Notes: generated from the letters alone by a model not told the origin. Positions 27,926 to 37,041 are shown, counted from the first letter of the stretch. The stretch: 64,000 nt of DNA from Blastococcus sp. CT_GayMR19 (GCF_004570385.1 NZ_SPQL01000004.1:124001-188000), one strand, 5' to 3'. Translations and numbers: made by a program.

Positions 27926-29346
27926 CGGGCGGCGCTCCGTTCCGGGGTGTGGTGCTCGTGGGTGAACTCCTCGACGGCCTCGGCGGACTCGTGCCACTTG
28001 GCGGCCACCGGCTTCACGAGCAGGTTCGCGACGAAGCCGACCGCGAGCAGGCCGACCATGATGAAGAGCGCGGGACGGTAGTCACCGGCGACCAGCTGAC
28101 CCGGCGTGCCCCGCGCGTCCAGCACGCCGTTGATGATCAGCGGCCCGGCCACGCCCGCAGCCGCCCACGCGGTCAGCAGCCGGCCGTGGATCGCCCCGAC
28201 CTGGAAGGTGCCGAACAGGTCGCGCAGGTACGCCGGGACCGTGGCGAACCCGCCGCCGTAGAAGCTGATGATCAGCGCGGCGGTGATCACGAAGATCCAG
28301 GTCGCGCTGCTGCCGAGCGTCGCCAGCGTGATGTAGAGCACGATGCCGACGCCGAGGTAGACCATGTAGATCGGCTTGCGGCCGATGTAGTCCGACGTGG
28401 ACGACCAGACGAACCGGCCGGCCATGTTGAACAGCGACAGCACACCGACGAATCCCGCGGCGGCCGACGCCGCGACCAGGGACCCGTCACCGGTGCGGAA
28501 GAAGTCCTGGATCATCGGCGACGCCTGCTCGAGGATGCCGATCCCCGCGGTGACGTTGCAGAAGAGGACGGTCCACAAGAGCCAGAACTGCGGCGTCCTG
28601 ATCGCGTTGTTCGCGGACACGTTCTCCGTCGTGACGAGCGCCTTCTTCTTCACCGTCGACGGGTCGAAGCCCTGCGGCTTCCAGTCCGCGGCGGGCACCC
28701 GCACGAGGAAGGCGCCGAACATCATGAAGAGCAGGTAGACCAGGCCCAGGGTCAGGAACAGCTTGGCGACGGCGTCGCCGCTGGCCACCGAGGTGGTGTC
28801 GGTCGGCACGTAGGCCGGGTCGTAGAAGCTCATCAGCTGACGGGACAGCGGCGAGGCGATCAGGGCGCCGCCACCGAAGCCCATGATGGCCATGCCCGTG
28901 GCCAGGCCCGGACGGTCGGGGAACCACTTGATCAGCGTCGAGACCGGCGAGATGTAGCCGATGCCGAGGCCGATGCCGCCGAGGACGCCGTAGCCGAGGT
29001 ACAGCAGCCACAGCTGCTCGGTGGCGATGCCGAGCGAGCCGACGAGGAAGCCCGAGACCCAGAAGACCGCGGACGTGAACATGGCCGCACGGGGGCCGTT
29101 CCGGTCCACCCAGGTGCCGAAGAGGGCCGCGGAGAGCCCGAGCATGACGATGGCGATCGAGAAGATGATCCCGATCGCCGTCAGCGAGGTGTCGAAGTGC
29201 TGGACCAGGGCGGTCTTGTAGACGCTGGTCGCGTACGCCTGGCCGATGCACAGGTGGACGGCGAGAGCGGCCGGCGGGATGAGCCACCGGTTGAAGCCCG
29301 GCTTGGCGACGATGCGCTCCCGGGCCAGGAAGCTGGGTACTGCCAC
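27922..29346 (-). CDS. OFA-family MFS transporter (oxalate/formate antiporter-like)
   Basis: 474 residues from GTG 29346, with ggagg nine bases upstream. It has twelve hydrophobic segments with the MFS A-loop motifs GTWVDRNGPRAA and SDYIGRKPIYM. The sequence FNRWLIPPAALAVHLCIGQAYATSVY at the start and LGGIGLGIGYISPVSTLIKWFPDRPGLATG are characteristic of the oxalate:formate antiporter (OFA) group. These move small carboxylates; the substrate here could be oxalate, formate or another monocarboxylate. The gene is divergent from purF across a 317-base gap. Confidence 0.88.
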   Translation of the reverse strand: MAVPSFLARERIVAKPGFNRWLIPPAALAVHLCIGQAYATSVYKTALVQHFDTSLTAIGIIFSIAIVMLGLSAALFGTWVDRNGPRAAMFTSAVFWVSGFLVGSLGIATEQLWLLYLGYGVLGGIGLGIGYISPVSTLIKWFPDRPGLATGMAIMGFGGGALIASPLSRQLMSFYDPAYVPTDTTSVASGDAVAKLFLTLGLVYLLFMMFGAFLVRVPAADWKPQGFDPSTVKKKALVTTENVSANNAIRTPQFWLLWTVLFCNVTAGIGILEQASPMIQDFFRTGDGSLVAASAAAGFVGVLSLFNMAGRFVWSSTSDYIGRKPIYMVYLGVGIVLYITLATLGSSATWIFVITAALIISFYGGGFATVPAYLRDLFGTFQVGAIHGRLLTAWAAAGVAGPLIINGVLDARGTPGQLVAGDYRPALFIMVGLLAVGFVANLLVKPVAAKWHESAEAVEEFTHEHHTPERSAAR

Positions 29347-29663
29347 GGACGGATACCTCCGGGGGCGGGGATCGGCGCGGCCGGGCGGACGCTGCCAGGC
29401 CGGGAACCGGGAAAGTCGGTGCACAGCCGGTGGGACAGTACGACGCGGCATCAAATCGCGCGCGGCCAACCCGCAATCGAGATCCCGCCGTGTCCTCGCC
29501 GCTCCCTGCCCAGAACGGGACGGCCCTAAGCGCCGGCCGGGCAGGACTGTCGAGGGGCGGGCGCCCAGCCCGTGCGCCGGTGCCGTCGTGGAGGACGCGC
29601 GAGGTGAGCGGGGACATCCCGCCGCGTGCGCCTGGGGTGGACGGGCGCCGGTAGTCTCGGGGG
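29347..29663. other. Divergent intergenic region, MFS gene / purF
   Basis: 317 bases without a convincing gene. Next to the MFS gene lies its ribosome site. At the purF end there is a -10 box. The middle is GC-rich with short repeats but shows no clear operator or riboswitch to me. Confidence 0.5.
29652..29657 (+). promoter_or_regulatory. -10 box (TAGTCT) for leaderless purF
   Basis: TAGTCT is 6 bases before GTG 29664, again the leaderless arrangement, and starts the purF-purM operon. Confidence 0.65.
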
Positions 29664-31202
29664 GTGCCTCGCGGTGATGGACGGCTGACGCACGACCTCG
29701 ACCCCCATGATCCCGGACCCCAGGACGCCTGTGGCGTCTTCGGTGTCTGGGCGCCGGGGGAGGAGGTCGCGAAGCTGACCTATTTCGGCCTGTACGCCCT
29801 CCAGCACCGCGGTCAGGAGGCGGCCGGGATCGCGGTGTCCGACGGCGCCTCGGTCGTCGTCTACAAGGACCTCGGGCTGGTCAGCCAGGTCTTCGACGAG
29901 CCGACCCTGGGCAGCCTGCGCGGCCACCTCGCCGTCGGCCACACCCGGTACTCCACGACCGGCGCCTCGACGTGGGAGAACGCGCAGCCCACCTTCCGGA
30001 CGACGGCCGCCGGCACCGGGCTGGCGCTCTGCCACAACGGCAACCTGGTCAACACCGCCGAGCTCGCCAGCAAGGCCGCCGACGACGGCGTGGCCGGGGC
30101 GTTCGTCGCCACGAACGACTCCGACCTGATCACCGCGCTGATCGCGGCGGACCCCGATCTCTCGGTCGAGGCGGCGGCCATGAAGGTGCTGCCCCAGCTG
30201 CGCGGCGCCTTCAGCCTGACGTTCATGGACGAGGACACCCTCTACGCGGCCCGTGACCCGCAGGGCGTCCGCCCGCTGGTGCTGGGCCGGCTGGAGCGCG
30301 GGTGGGTGGTCGCCAGCGAGACGGCGGCGCTGGACATCGTCGGCGCCTCGGTGGTCCGCGAGGTCGAACCCGGTGAACTCATCGCGATCGACGAGAACGG
30401 GCTGCGCAGCCAGCACTTCGCCGTCGCACAGCCCAAGGGCTGCGTGTTCGAGTACGTCTACCTCGCCCGGCCCGACACGACGATCTCCGGCCGGGGCGTG
30501 CACGCCGCCCGCGTCGAGATCGGCCGGCGGCTGGCCAAGGAGCACCCGGCCGCCGCCGACCTCGTCATCCCGGTGCCCGAGTCCGGCACGCCGGCCGCGG
30601 TCGGGTACGCCGAGGCGAGCGGGATCCCCTACGGCCTGGGCCTGGTCAAGAACAGCTATGTCGGGCGCACCTTCATCCAGCCGAGCCAGACCATCCGGCA
30701 GCTGGGCATCCGGCTGAAGCTCAACCCGCTGCGCGACGTCATCCGCGGCAAGCGGCTGGTCGTCGTCGACGACTCGATCGTCCGTGGCAACACGCAGCGC
30801 GCGCTGATCCGCATGCTGCGCGAGGCCGGCGCCGTCGAGGTGCACGTCCGCATCGCCTCGCCGCCGGTGAAGTGGCCGTGCTTCTACGGGATCGACTTCG
30901 CCAGCCGCGCCGAGCTGGTCGCCAACGGCCTGGACATCGACGGGGTGCGCGCCTCGATCAACGCCGACTCGCTCGGCTACGTCTCCGAACAGGGCCTGAT
31001 CGCCGCCACCGAGCAGCCGGTCAACCGGCTGTGCACGGCCTGCTTCACGGGGCAGTACCCCATTCCGCTCGGTGAGTCCGAGATCCTCGGCAAGCACGTC
31101 CTCGAGGGCATCGAGCACCGGGCCATCAGCGGCTGGACCGGTCAGCAGGCCGGGAGCGCCGTCGTCCCGGGTGGGGCCGAGGACGCGCTCGCGCGCCCAT
31201 GA
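29664..31202 (+). CDS. purF: Amidophosphoribosyltransferase
   Basis: 512 residues. It makes 5-phosphoribosylamine from PRPP and glutamine, the first committed and usually feedback-controlled step of purine synthesis. The N-terminal glutaminase starts at Cys23 (DACGVFGVW) after a 22-residue propeptide that should be removed autocatalytically. The PRPP motif is VVVDDSIVRGNT (about 368-379). Iron-sulfur cluster cysteines fit the Bacillus-type enzyme (CVFEYVYLARPD, PCFYGIDF and LCTACFTG). It overlaps purM by four bases. Confidence 0.96.
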   Translation: MPRGDGRLTHDLDPHDPGPQDACGVFGVWAPGEEVAKLTYFGLYALQHRGQEAAGIAVSDGASVVVYKDLGLVSQVFDEPTLGSLRGHLAVGHTRYSTTGASTWENAQPTFRTTAAGTGLALCHNGNLVNTAELASKAADDGVAGAFVATNDSDLITALIAADPDLSVEAAAMKVLPQLRGAFSLTFMDEDTLYAARDPQGVRPLVLGRLERGWVVASETAALDIVGASVVREVEPGELIAIDENGLRSQHFAVAQPKGCVFEYVYLARPDTTISGRGVHAARVEIGRRLAKEHPAAADLVIPVPESGTPAAVGYAEASGIPYGLGLVKNSYVGRTFIQPSQTIRQLGIRLKLNPLRDVIRGKRLVVVDDSIVRGNTQRALIRMLREAGAVEVHVRIASPPVKWPCFYGIDFASRAELVANGLDIDGVRASINADSLGYVSEQGLIAATEQPVNRLCTACFTGQYPIPLGESEILGKHVLEGIEHRAISGWTGQQAGSAVVPGGAEDALARP

Positions 31203-32257
31203 CCGAGTTCACCTACGCGGCGTCGGGCGTCGACATCGACGCCGGCGAGCGGGCGGTCACCCTGATGAAGGCCGCGGTCGAGAAGACCAACCGGCCCGAG
31301 GTCGTGGGCGGCCTCGGCGGCTTCGCCGGGCTGTTCGCCCTCGACACCGCGAAGTACCGGCGCCCGCTGCTGGCGTCCTCCACCGACGGCGTCGGCACCA
31401 AGATCGCGCTGGCGCGGATGCTGGACCGGCACGACACGGTCGGCATCGACCTGGTCGCCATGGTCGTGGACGACCTCGTCGCGTGCGGAGCCGAGCCGCT
31501 GTTCCTCCAGGACTACGTGGCCTGCGGCAAGGTGGTGCCCGAGCGGATCGCGGCGATCGTCACCGGCATCGCGGCGGGTTGCACCCAGGCGGGCGCGGCC
31601 CTGGTCGGCGGTGAGACCGCCGAGCACGGCGACCTGATGGACGCCGACGAGTACGACCTGGCCGCGACGGCGGTCGGCGTCGTGGAGGCCGACGCGGTCC
31701 TGGGCCCGGAGCGCGTTCGGGACGGCGACGCCGTGATCGCCATGGCGTCCTCGGGCCTGCACTCCAACGGCTACTCGCTGGTGCGCCGGGTCGTGGCCGC
31801 TGCCGGCCTGGACCTGAACGCCACCCCGGTCGGCCTCGACCGGCCGCTGGGCGAGGAGTTGCTCGAGCCGACCCGCATCTACGCCCGCGACTGCCTCGCC
31901 CTGGTGAGCGAGTTCGGTGTGGACGCCGTGCACGCCTACGCCCACATCACCGGCGGCGGGCTGGCCGGGAACACGGCCCGCGTCGTCCCCGGGGGGCTGG
32001 CCGCGGTGCTGGACCGGGGGACCTGGCAGCTGCCGGCCGTCGTGCGGCTGCTCGAGGAGCACGGCGTGCCGCGGGAAGAGTCCGAACGCGCGTTCAACTG
32101 CGGCGTCGGCATGATCGCGGCCGTCTCGGCGGACGTGGCCGACGCCGTCGTGGACCTGCTCAGCGCCGCCGGCATCCCGTCCTGGGTGGCCGGCCAAGTC
32201 GGGCGCCGGACGGACGACGCCGCCCCGGCCGCACACCTGGTCGGCACCTACCGCTGA
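31199..32257 (+). CDS. purM: AIR synthetase (phosphoribosylformylglycinamidine cyclo-ligase)
   Basis: 352 residues. It closes the imidazole ring of FGAM to AIR with ATP (step 5). Family motifs are SSTDGVGTKIALA (about 60-72), IDLVAMVVDDLVACGAEPLFLQDY (substrate and metal region, about 83-105), VGGETAEHGDLM and SSGLHSNGYSLVRR. C-terminal AHITGGGLAGN completes the fold. It starts inside the purF stop, so purF and purM are co-translated, and it ends before a terminator region. Confidence 0.96.
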   Translation: MTEFTYAASGVDIDAGERAVTLMKAAVEKTNRPEVVGGLGGFAGLFALDTAKYRRPLLASSTDGVGTKIALARMLDRHDTVGIDLVAMVVDDLVACGAEPLFLQDYVACGKVVPERIAAIVTGIAAGCTQAGAALVGGETAEHGDLMDADEYDLAATAVGVVEADAVLGPERVRDGDAVIAMASSGLHSNGYSLVRRVVAAAGLDLNATPVGLDRPLGEELLEPTRIYARDCLALVSEFGVDAVHAYAHITGGGLAGNTARVVPGGLAAVLDRGTWQLPAVVRLLEEHGVPREESERAFNCGVGMIAAVSADVADAVVDLLSAAGIPSWVAGQVGRRTDDAAPAAHLVGTYR

Positions 32258-32353
32258 CGTCCCGCCGTCCCGGAGTCCCGCCGTCCCGACGGCCAAAATG
32301 GCCGGTCCGGCCGGCGACCGAGGTGGCCATCGTGGCCGGACCCAGACCGCGCG

Positions 32354-32391
32354 CCACGAGACCACTGCCCCGGAGGGCGGCGGTCTCGTGG
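32354..32391. terminator. Hairpin between purM and DUF3073
   Basis: A 10-bp stem (32354-32363 with 32382-32391) extends by a short inner gcc/ggc pairing. Just before it lie a doubled gtcccgccgtccc (about 32260-32288) and two ggcc-N-ggcc palindromes (32292-32305, 32322-32338). The region separates convergent genes. Confidence 0.7.
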
Positions 32392-32420
32392 TGGACGCTG
32401 CGGCTCAGTGACCGCCGCGG

Positions 32421-32645
32421 TCAACGCGGGCTGGGCGCCCAGTCGTCGTCCGCGTCGTCGTCCGCCCAGCGGTCGGCGAACTCGTCGTCCTCGTCGTCGT
32501 CGTCCTTCGCCCGCGGAGGGGCGACGTACGACGACGGTGCACCGGTGAGTTCCTTCTGCAGGGCAGAGAGGTCGGTGTTGGGTGAGCTGTACTTGAGCTC
32601 ACGGGCCACGCGTGTCTGCTTGGCCTTCGCTCGGCCGCGCCCCAT
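32421..32645 (-). CDS. DUF3073 family protein
   Basis: 74 residues. The basic N-terminus MGRGRAKAKQTRVARELKY and the acidic tail DDDDEDDEFADRWADDD are diagnostic of actinobacterial DUF3073 proteins, which lie convergent to purM in many genera. The strongly split charge suggests it could bind nucleic acid or a ribonucleoprotein, but that is only inference. GGGGG eight bases upstream of the ATG acts as its ribosome site. Confidence 0.9.
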   Translation of the reverse strand: MGRGRAKAKQTRVARELKYSSPNTDLSALQKELTGAPSSYVAPPRAKDDDDEDDEFADRWADDDADDDWAPSPR

Positions 32646-32735
32646 TGGCTCGACCCCCTCGTTACGGAGTGCGGGAGCCCAGCTCCGGGCTGGACGGCCC
32701 GTGGCGACCCCGACTGAGTGACTGTGTCTCGGACA

Positions 32736-32741
32736 ACCTTA
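32736..32741 (-). promoter_or_regulatory. -10 box (TAAGGT) of the DUF3073 gene
   Basis: On the minus strand TAAGGT lies 91 bases before the ATG, implying a leader of about 80 bases. The fit to TANNNT is good; no clear -35 was seen. Confidence 0.4.
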
Positions 32742-33083
32742 CGACACGGATCCGCGGCGGGCATACGTCCCTCCCCCATGAGGGCGGGAGGGGTCGGCGG
32801 AGCCCTGGTTCAGGGCAACTCGCATGTCCCCGTTGTCGAGGCAGAAGGTGCGGCCGGGGCGTACGCGACCTGGGCAGTGATCGAGCCGCGCCCGACGAGG
32901 CCCGTCCCGACGGACCAGATGTCATGACGGCCCAGAACCCCGAGCTGGCCGAATCGAACAGCCAGGCCGCCGCGATGCTGCGCCGAGCCTCCTGACCAGG
33001 CACAATCCAATCCCCGTGACTGGGGAGGGCCGCCCGGATGGGGTCCTCGTCCGTCGCCACGTCATGAGTCGGAGGATGCGCAC
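32742..33083. other. Intergenic region upstream of a membrane microprotein
   Basis: About 340 bases. The only open frames are short. One of 23 codons (32924-32995, MTAQNPELAESN...) lacks a ribosome site and I do not call it. No bldC gene is found here, although in Streptomyces bldC is near this gene set as I recall it. Nothing else recognisable. Confidence 0.4.
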
Positions 33084-33167
33084 ATGAATACGAGAACGAT
33101 TGCTGTCGTGGCTCTGGTGATCGCGGTGCTCTTGTTGTTCTTTTTCGTGATTCTGCCGCGCATCTAG
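33084..33167 (+). CDS. 27-residue single-helix membrane microprotein
   Basis: ATG 33084 follows cggaggatgcgcac, a good ribosome site at seven to eight bases. The product begins MNTRTIAVVALVIAV and continues LLLFFFVILPRI: a short basic N-terminus and one hydrophobic helix ending in PRI. The coding stretch is unusually AT-rich for the window (tt-rich middle), as is usual for codons of Phe/Leu/Ile/Val. Such one-helix proteins often bind larger membrane proteins. Function unknown. It is too short for standard gene finders. Confidence 0.6.
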   Translation: MNTRTIAVVALVIAVLLLFFFVILPRI

Positions 33168-33352
33168 TTGGTGCTCCTTGCGGTGGCAGGCCGGTAGCTG
33201 TCACCGCACGGCCGGCCGGATGCCTGACGTGATCGTCTCATCGGATCTTCGTCTGAGGCCCTCGTGGCCTCGTCCACCGTCACCGCCCTGAGCTGACGCA
33301 GAGGCAGGTGCAGCGCATCCTCGTCAAGCCGCTGGAAGCCGCATCGGCCGCC

Positions 33353-34417
33353 TCAGCGCGGCAGCCGGATCGTCGCCAGCCGGCCGACCGAACGGATGCG
33401 CTCTTCGGCCAGCCGGTCGGCCGCCACCGCGGGGGAGACGCCCTCGTCGTCGGCGGCGCGGAAGACCCGCAGAGCGACGTCGAAGATCCCGCTGGCCTTG
33501 GACTGCGCACGGGCGAAGGAGAACCCGTGCCGCTCGTCCTCGACCTGGATGACGCCCCCCGCGTTGACCAGGTAGTCGGGCGCGTAGAGGATGCCGCGCT
33601 CGACCAGCCGGTCGCCCATCGCCGCGGTGGCGAGCTGGTTGTTGGCGCCGCCGCAGACGATGCGGGAGGGCAGTACCTCGACGGTCTGCTCGTCCAGGGC
33701 GCCCCCCAGCGCGTTGGGGGAGTAGACGTCGTGCGGGGTGCGCACCAGCGTCGCCGTGTCAGGCACCGCCTTCACCTGCGGGTGGCGGGCCTGCACGCGC
33801 TCGATGGCGGCCGGGTCGACGTCGGTGACCACGACGTCCGCGCCGTCGTCCACCAGGTGGCCGATCAGGTGGGACCCCACCTTTCCGGCGCCGGCCACGG
33901 CGACGGTGCGGCCGGCCAGCGACCGGGAACCCCAGCAGTGCTGCGCGGCCGCCTGCATGCCCAGGAAGACGCCGTAGGCGGTGAGCACCGAGGAGTCGCC
34001 GCAGCCGCCGTAGGCCTCGGAGCGGCCGTGGGCGAACCGCGTCTCGCGTGCGACGACGTCGAGGTCGGCGTTGTAGGTGCCGACGTCGCAGGCGGTGAGG
34101 TAGCGCCCGCCGAGGGCCTCGACGAACCGGCCGTAGGCCCGCAGGAGCGCCTCGGTCTTCCCGGTCCGCGGGTCCCCGATGATGACGGCCTTGCCGCCGC
34201 CGAGGTCGAGCCCGGCCAGGCTGTTCTTGTAGGACATGGCCCGGGACAGCCGCAGGGCGTCGGTGACCGCGGCCTCCTCGCCGGCGTAGGGGTAGAAGCG
34301 CGTACCGCCGAGTGCCGGCCCCAGGGCCGTGGAGTGGATCGCGATGATCGCGCGCAGGCCCGATTCCTCGTCCGTGCAGAACACGACCTGTTCGTGACCC
34401 GAGCTAAGAACGTCCAC
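33353..34417 (-). CDS. Glu/Leu/Phe/Val dehydrogenase (valine/leucine dehydrogenase type)
   Basis: 354 residues from GTG 34417; TTG 34423 is two codons earlier but overlaps the -10 spacer. It catalyses NAD-dependent oxidative deamination of a branched-chain or aromatic amino acid. The catalytic Lys region is [19 protein letters not shown] (about 64-82). NAD binding is by [14 protein letters not shown] (about 169-182). [10 protein letters not shown] and [15 protein letters not shown] are typical of leucine/valine dehydrogenases. The length also fits this short branch and not hexameric glutamate dehydrogenases. In Streptomyces, valine dehydrogenase is in the same purM-DUF3073 neighbourhood, as I recall. 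Confidence 0.9.
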   Translation of the reverse strand: MDVLSSGHEQVVFCTDEESGLRAIIAIHSTALGPALGGTRFYPYAGEEAAVTDALRLSRAMSYKNSLAGLDLGGGKAVIIGDPRTGKTEALLRAYGRFVEALGGRYLTACDVGTYNADLDVVARETRFAHGRSEAYGGCGDSSVLTAYGVFLGMQAAAQHCWGSRSLAGRTVAVAGAGKVGSHLIGHLVDDGADVVVTDVDPAAIERVQARHPQVKAVPDTATLVRTPHDVYSPNALGGALDEQTVEVLPSRIVCGGANNQLATAAMGDRLVERGILYAPDYLVNAGGVIQVEDERHGFSFARAQSKASGIFDVALRVFRAADDEGVSPAVAADRLAEERIRSVGRLATIRLPR

Positions 34418-34423
34418 CTGCAA

Positions 34424-34429
34424 AGCCTA
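34424..34429 (-). promoter_or_regulatory. -10 box (TAGGCT) for the amino acid dehydrogenase
   Basis: On the minus strand TAGGCT lies 6 bases before GTG 34417. This leaderless spacing decides the start in favour of the GTG over TTG 34423. Confidence 0.65.
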
Positions 34430-34650
34430 GATCCAGGTCGTCGCCGAGCGGCGGGTCGCGCTCGAGTGCTCCCGGTGGGCGAGGCGCCGGTCGACTCTCT
34501 ACCTGGGCGCGGGCGGTCGTCGGCGGAACGGCAGGACACGACTCGGTAACAAGCGTGGCGAGTGTGTTGCGTGTTGCGCTTGTGACTGGGGGTGACAGTG
34601 CGACTCTTCTGCGGCTCCACCCCTCCGCCCTCTTCCCCAGGGAGCACGAG

Positions 34651-35997
34651 ATGTCCCACCGCCGTCCTCCGGGACCGGCCTCCGCGCGTCCCGGCAGTCG
34701 CCGGCCGATCGCGGGCCGGCCGATGCGGACCGTGCTGGTCGGTGCACTGGTCGGGGCCGTGCTCCTCGGGTCGGCGAACCCGGCCTACGCCCTCCCGCCG
34801 CCCCCGCCCAACCCGTCCGACAGCGAACTAGGGTCCGCCCGCGCGCAGCAGGACGCGGCCGCCGCCGAGGTGGGGCGCATCTCGGGGCTCGTCGCCGCGG
34901 CCGAGGCCGACCTGGAGCGGGTCGGCGTCCTCGCCGAGGCCGCCGGTACCGCCTATCTGGCTGCCGAGGAGGCCCTCCTGCAGGCCCAGCTGGCGGCGGA
35001 GCAGACCGCCGCGGAGCTGCGGGCCGCCGCGGAGGCCGTCGCCGCGTCGGAGGCGCGGATCGCGATGTTCTCCCGCGACAGCTACATCAACGGGGGATCG
35101 CTCACCAGCTCCGCTGCGCTGCTCGACGCCGAGGGCCCCGGCGAGCTGATCCAGCGCGCGGCCATGCTCGACTACGTCGCCGACAACCAGCTCGACGTCC
35201 TCGGCGCGCTGGAGGTGGCGAAGGTCGCGCAGGCCAACGCGGACTCCGCCGCCCGCGCCGCGCGGGACGAGATGGCGACCGCCGAGGAGATCGCCGAGGC
35301 GGCCAAGGCGGAGGCCGACGCCCAGCTCTACGCGCAGCAGGCCGCCTACGAGCAGGTCGCGGCCGAGAAGGCCGCCCTCGACGAGCAGCTGCAGGCCGCC
35401 CAGATCCATCTGCTGGAGCTCCAGGGCGCCCGGAACGCCCACGACCAGTGGGTCGCCCAGAAGGCCGCCGAGGAAGCGGCGGCCGCCGCAGCCGCTGCGC
35501 GGGCCGCGGCAGAGGCAGCCGCAGCCGCGGAGCGGGCCCGGGGGAGCTCCGCCTCGTCCGGGGGCGGCGGGTCGAGCGGCGGCAACGGCGCCTACGTCGC
35601 GCCGACGTCCGGCCGGGTCTCCAGCTGCTACGGCGCCCGCTGGGGCGTCACGCACTTCGGCGTGGACATCGCCGCCCCGATCGGCACGTCGATCTACGCG
35701 GCGCACGCGGGTGTCGTGCAGCGTGCCGGCTCGGCGACCGGCTTCGGCCAGGCCGTCTACATCCGCGGTGACGACGGCGCGGTGACCGTCTACGGCCACG
35801 TCAACCGCTACTTCGTCTCGGTCGGCGAGCGGGTCTCCGCCGGCGAGGAGATCGCCGAGGTCGGCAACCGGGGCCAGTCCACCGGCCCGCACCTGCACTT
35901 CGAGGTGCACCCCGGCGGCCAGATGTACGGCGGGCAGGTCAACCCGGTGCCGTGGCTCAACGCGCGCGGCGTCTTCCTGGGTGGTTGCGGGGGCTGA
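34651..35997 (+). CDS. Secreted M23 peptidase with coiled-coil domain
   Basis: 448 residues from ATG 34651 (RBS agggag). After a basic start comes a signal peptide (MRTVLVGALVGAVLLGSANPAYA, given here in two parts: MRTVLVGALVGAV and LLGSANPAYA). A long Ala/Glu/Gln-rich coiled coil covers about residues 60-300, then a Gly/Ser linker. The M23 domain (about 315-445) has the zinc ligands in HFGVDIAAP and HLHFEV. Such proteins cut peptidoglycan peptide bridges or, through the coiled coil, are controlled by FtsEX-like complexes. The long coiled coil resembles RipC/PcsB/CwlO-type hydrolase control. It is divergent from the dehydrogenase gene. Confidence 0.88.
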   Translation: MSHRRPPGPASARPGSRRPIAGRPMRTVLVGALVGAVLLGSANPAYALPPPPPNPSDSELGSARAQQDAAAAEVGRISGLVAAAEADLERVGVLAEAAGTAYLAAEEALLQAQLAAEQTAAELRAAAEAVAASEARIAMFSRDSYINGGSLTSSAALLDAEGPGELIQRAAMLDYVADNQLDVLGALEVAKVAQANADSAARAARDEMATAEEIAEAAKAEADAQLYAQQAAYEQVAAEKAALDEQLQAAQIHLLELQGARNAHDQWVAQKAAEEAAAAAAAARAAAEAAAAAERARGSSASSGGGGSSGGNGAYVAPTSGRVSSCYGARWGVTHFGVDIAAPIGTSIYAAHAGVVQRAGSATGFGQAVYIRGDDGAVTVYGHVNRYFVSVGERVSAGEEIAEVGNRGQSTGPHLHFEVHPGGQMYGGQVNPVPWLNARGVFLGGCGG

Positions 35998-36022
35998 CGC
36001 CACGGGGGCGTCCGCCCGGCCG

Positions 36023-36063
36023 GCAACGGCCCGCCAGCTCGGGGATGGCTGGCGGGCCGTTGC
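36023..36063 (+). terminator. Hairpin terminator after M23 peptidase
   Basis: A perfect 16-bp stem (36023-36038 with 36048-36063) with a 9-base loop starts 26 bases after the stop codon. Confidence 0.88.
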
Positions 36064-36122
36064 TGCTCCCGCCGGGCACCCCGTCCGCCCGGCCGGGGAG
36101 GTCGGCGGCTGAGCGGAGCCGC

Positions 36123-36128
36123 TACCGT
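36123..36128 (+). promoter_or_regulatory. -10 box (TACCGT), leaderless start
   Basis: TACCGT is 7 bases before ATG 36136 and supports that start for the MBL hydrolase. Confidence 0.65.
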
Positions 36129-36135
36129 CCACGGA

Positions 36136-37017
36136 ATGGACGTGCCGGTCGATCCCCGCGGGGCGTGGGGCCTCGCCGGTCCGGGCGCGCTGCCCCCGGT
36201 GGCCGAGCTGGAGCCGCTGGTCACGCGCGTCCTCGCCCCCAATCCCTCTCCGATGACCCTGGACGGCACCAACACCTACGTGGTCGGCGCCCCGGGGAGC
36301 GGGCAGGCGGTCGTCGTCGACCCGGGCCCCGACGACGCCCCGCACCTCGCCGCGGTGGAGGCCGCGCTGGCCGCCCGGGACGCCCGGTGCGTCGCCGTCC
36401 TCGTCACCCACCACCACGGGGACCACGCCGAGGCGGCGCTGCCCTGGGGACGGCGGTTCGGCGCACCGGTGGCGGCCGCGAGCCGCGCCGTCGCCGGCGC
36501 GGACGGGCGGCTGCTGGAGCCAGGGGAGCGGCTGGTGCTGGCCGGCACCGCGGTCGACGTCGTCCCGACCCCGGGGCACACGGCCGACCACCTGGCCTTC
36601 CGTCTGGAGTCCGGCGCGGTGCTCGTCGGGGACCACGTCCTGGGGCGCGGCACGTCGGTGGTCACCCACCCGGAGGGCGACGTCGCCGCCTATCTCGAGT
36701 CGCTGCGACGGGTCCACGCCCTCGGTCCCGCGGCGCTCTACTGCGGTCACGGGCCGGAACTGACGGAGGACCCCGGCGCGGTCCTCGACTTCTATCTGGC
36801 CCACCGGGCCTACCGGGAGCGCCAGCTGCTCGAGGCCCTGGGACGGGGGCCGGCGACCGTCGACGAGCTGGTCGCCGTCGTCTACGCGGAGGTGCCCCGT
36901 CTCCTGTGGCCGGCCGCCGCGCAGTCCACCCGCGCCACGCTCGCGAAGCTGCGGGCCGAGGGGCGGGTCGAGGGAGGCATCGAGCCCGGCGCGACGGCAC
37001 CGGTGCGCCTGGCCTGA
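36136..37017 (+). CDS. MBL-fold metallo-hydrolase with C-terminal winged helix (LACTB2-like)
   Basis: 293 residues. The metal-binding motif VTHHHGDHAEA (about 95-105) is complete, with further ligands at PTPGHTADH and VGDHVLG and a late His at YCGHGPE. The last about 80 residues (YRERQLLEALGRGPATVDELVAVVY, then ATLAKLRAEGRVE) form the winged-helix domain found after the lactamase fold in LACTB2-type enzymes, some of which are RNA/DNA endonucleases. Hydrolase of unknown substrate. It is convergent with the PBP gene. Confidence 0.88.
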   Translation: MDVPVDPRGAWGLAGPGALPPVAELEPLVTRVLAPNPSPMTLDGTNTYVVGAPGSGQAVVVDPGPDDAPHLAAVEAALAARDARCVAVLVTHHHGDHAEAALPWGRRFGAPVAAASRAVAGADGRLLEPGERLVLAGTAVDVVPTPGHTADHLAFRLESGAVLVGDHVLGRGTSVVTHPEGDVAAYLESLRRVHALGPAALYCGHGPELTEDPGAVLDFYLAHRAYRERQLLEALGRGPATVDELVAVVYAEVPRLLWPAAAQSTRATLAKLRAEGRVEGGIEPGATAPVRLA

Positions 37018-37041
37018 CCGGGACGGCGCCGAGCGTCCCGG

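Noticed and set aside
32292-32338. ggccaaaatggcc and ggccatcgtggcc as a paired operator
   Set aside because: They lie after purM next to a terminator between convergent genes, where operators are unlikely; more likely part of the termination region.
32924-32995. 23-codon frame MTAQNPELAESN... as a possible bldC remnant
   Set aside because: No ribosome site, too short, and resemblance to the BldC start is limited to a few residues.
34430-34650. Region upstream of the M23 peptidase as a c-di-AMP or other riboswitch
   Set aside because: Wall-hydrolase genes of actinobacteria often have such a riboswitch, but I could not find its conserved core here; only a doubled gtgttgcgt word.
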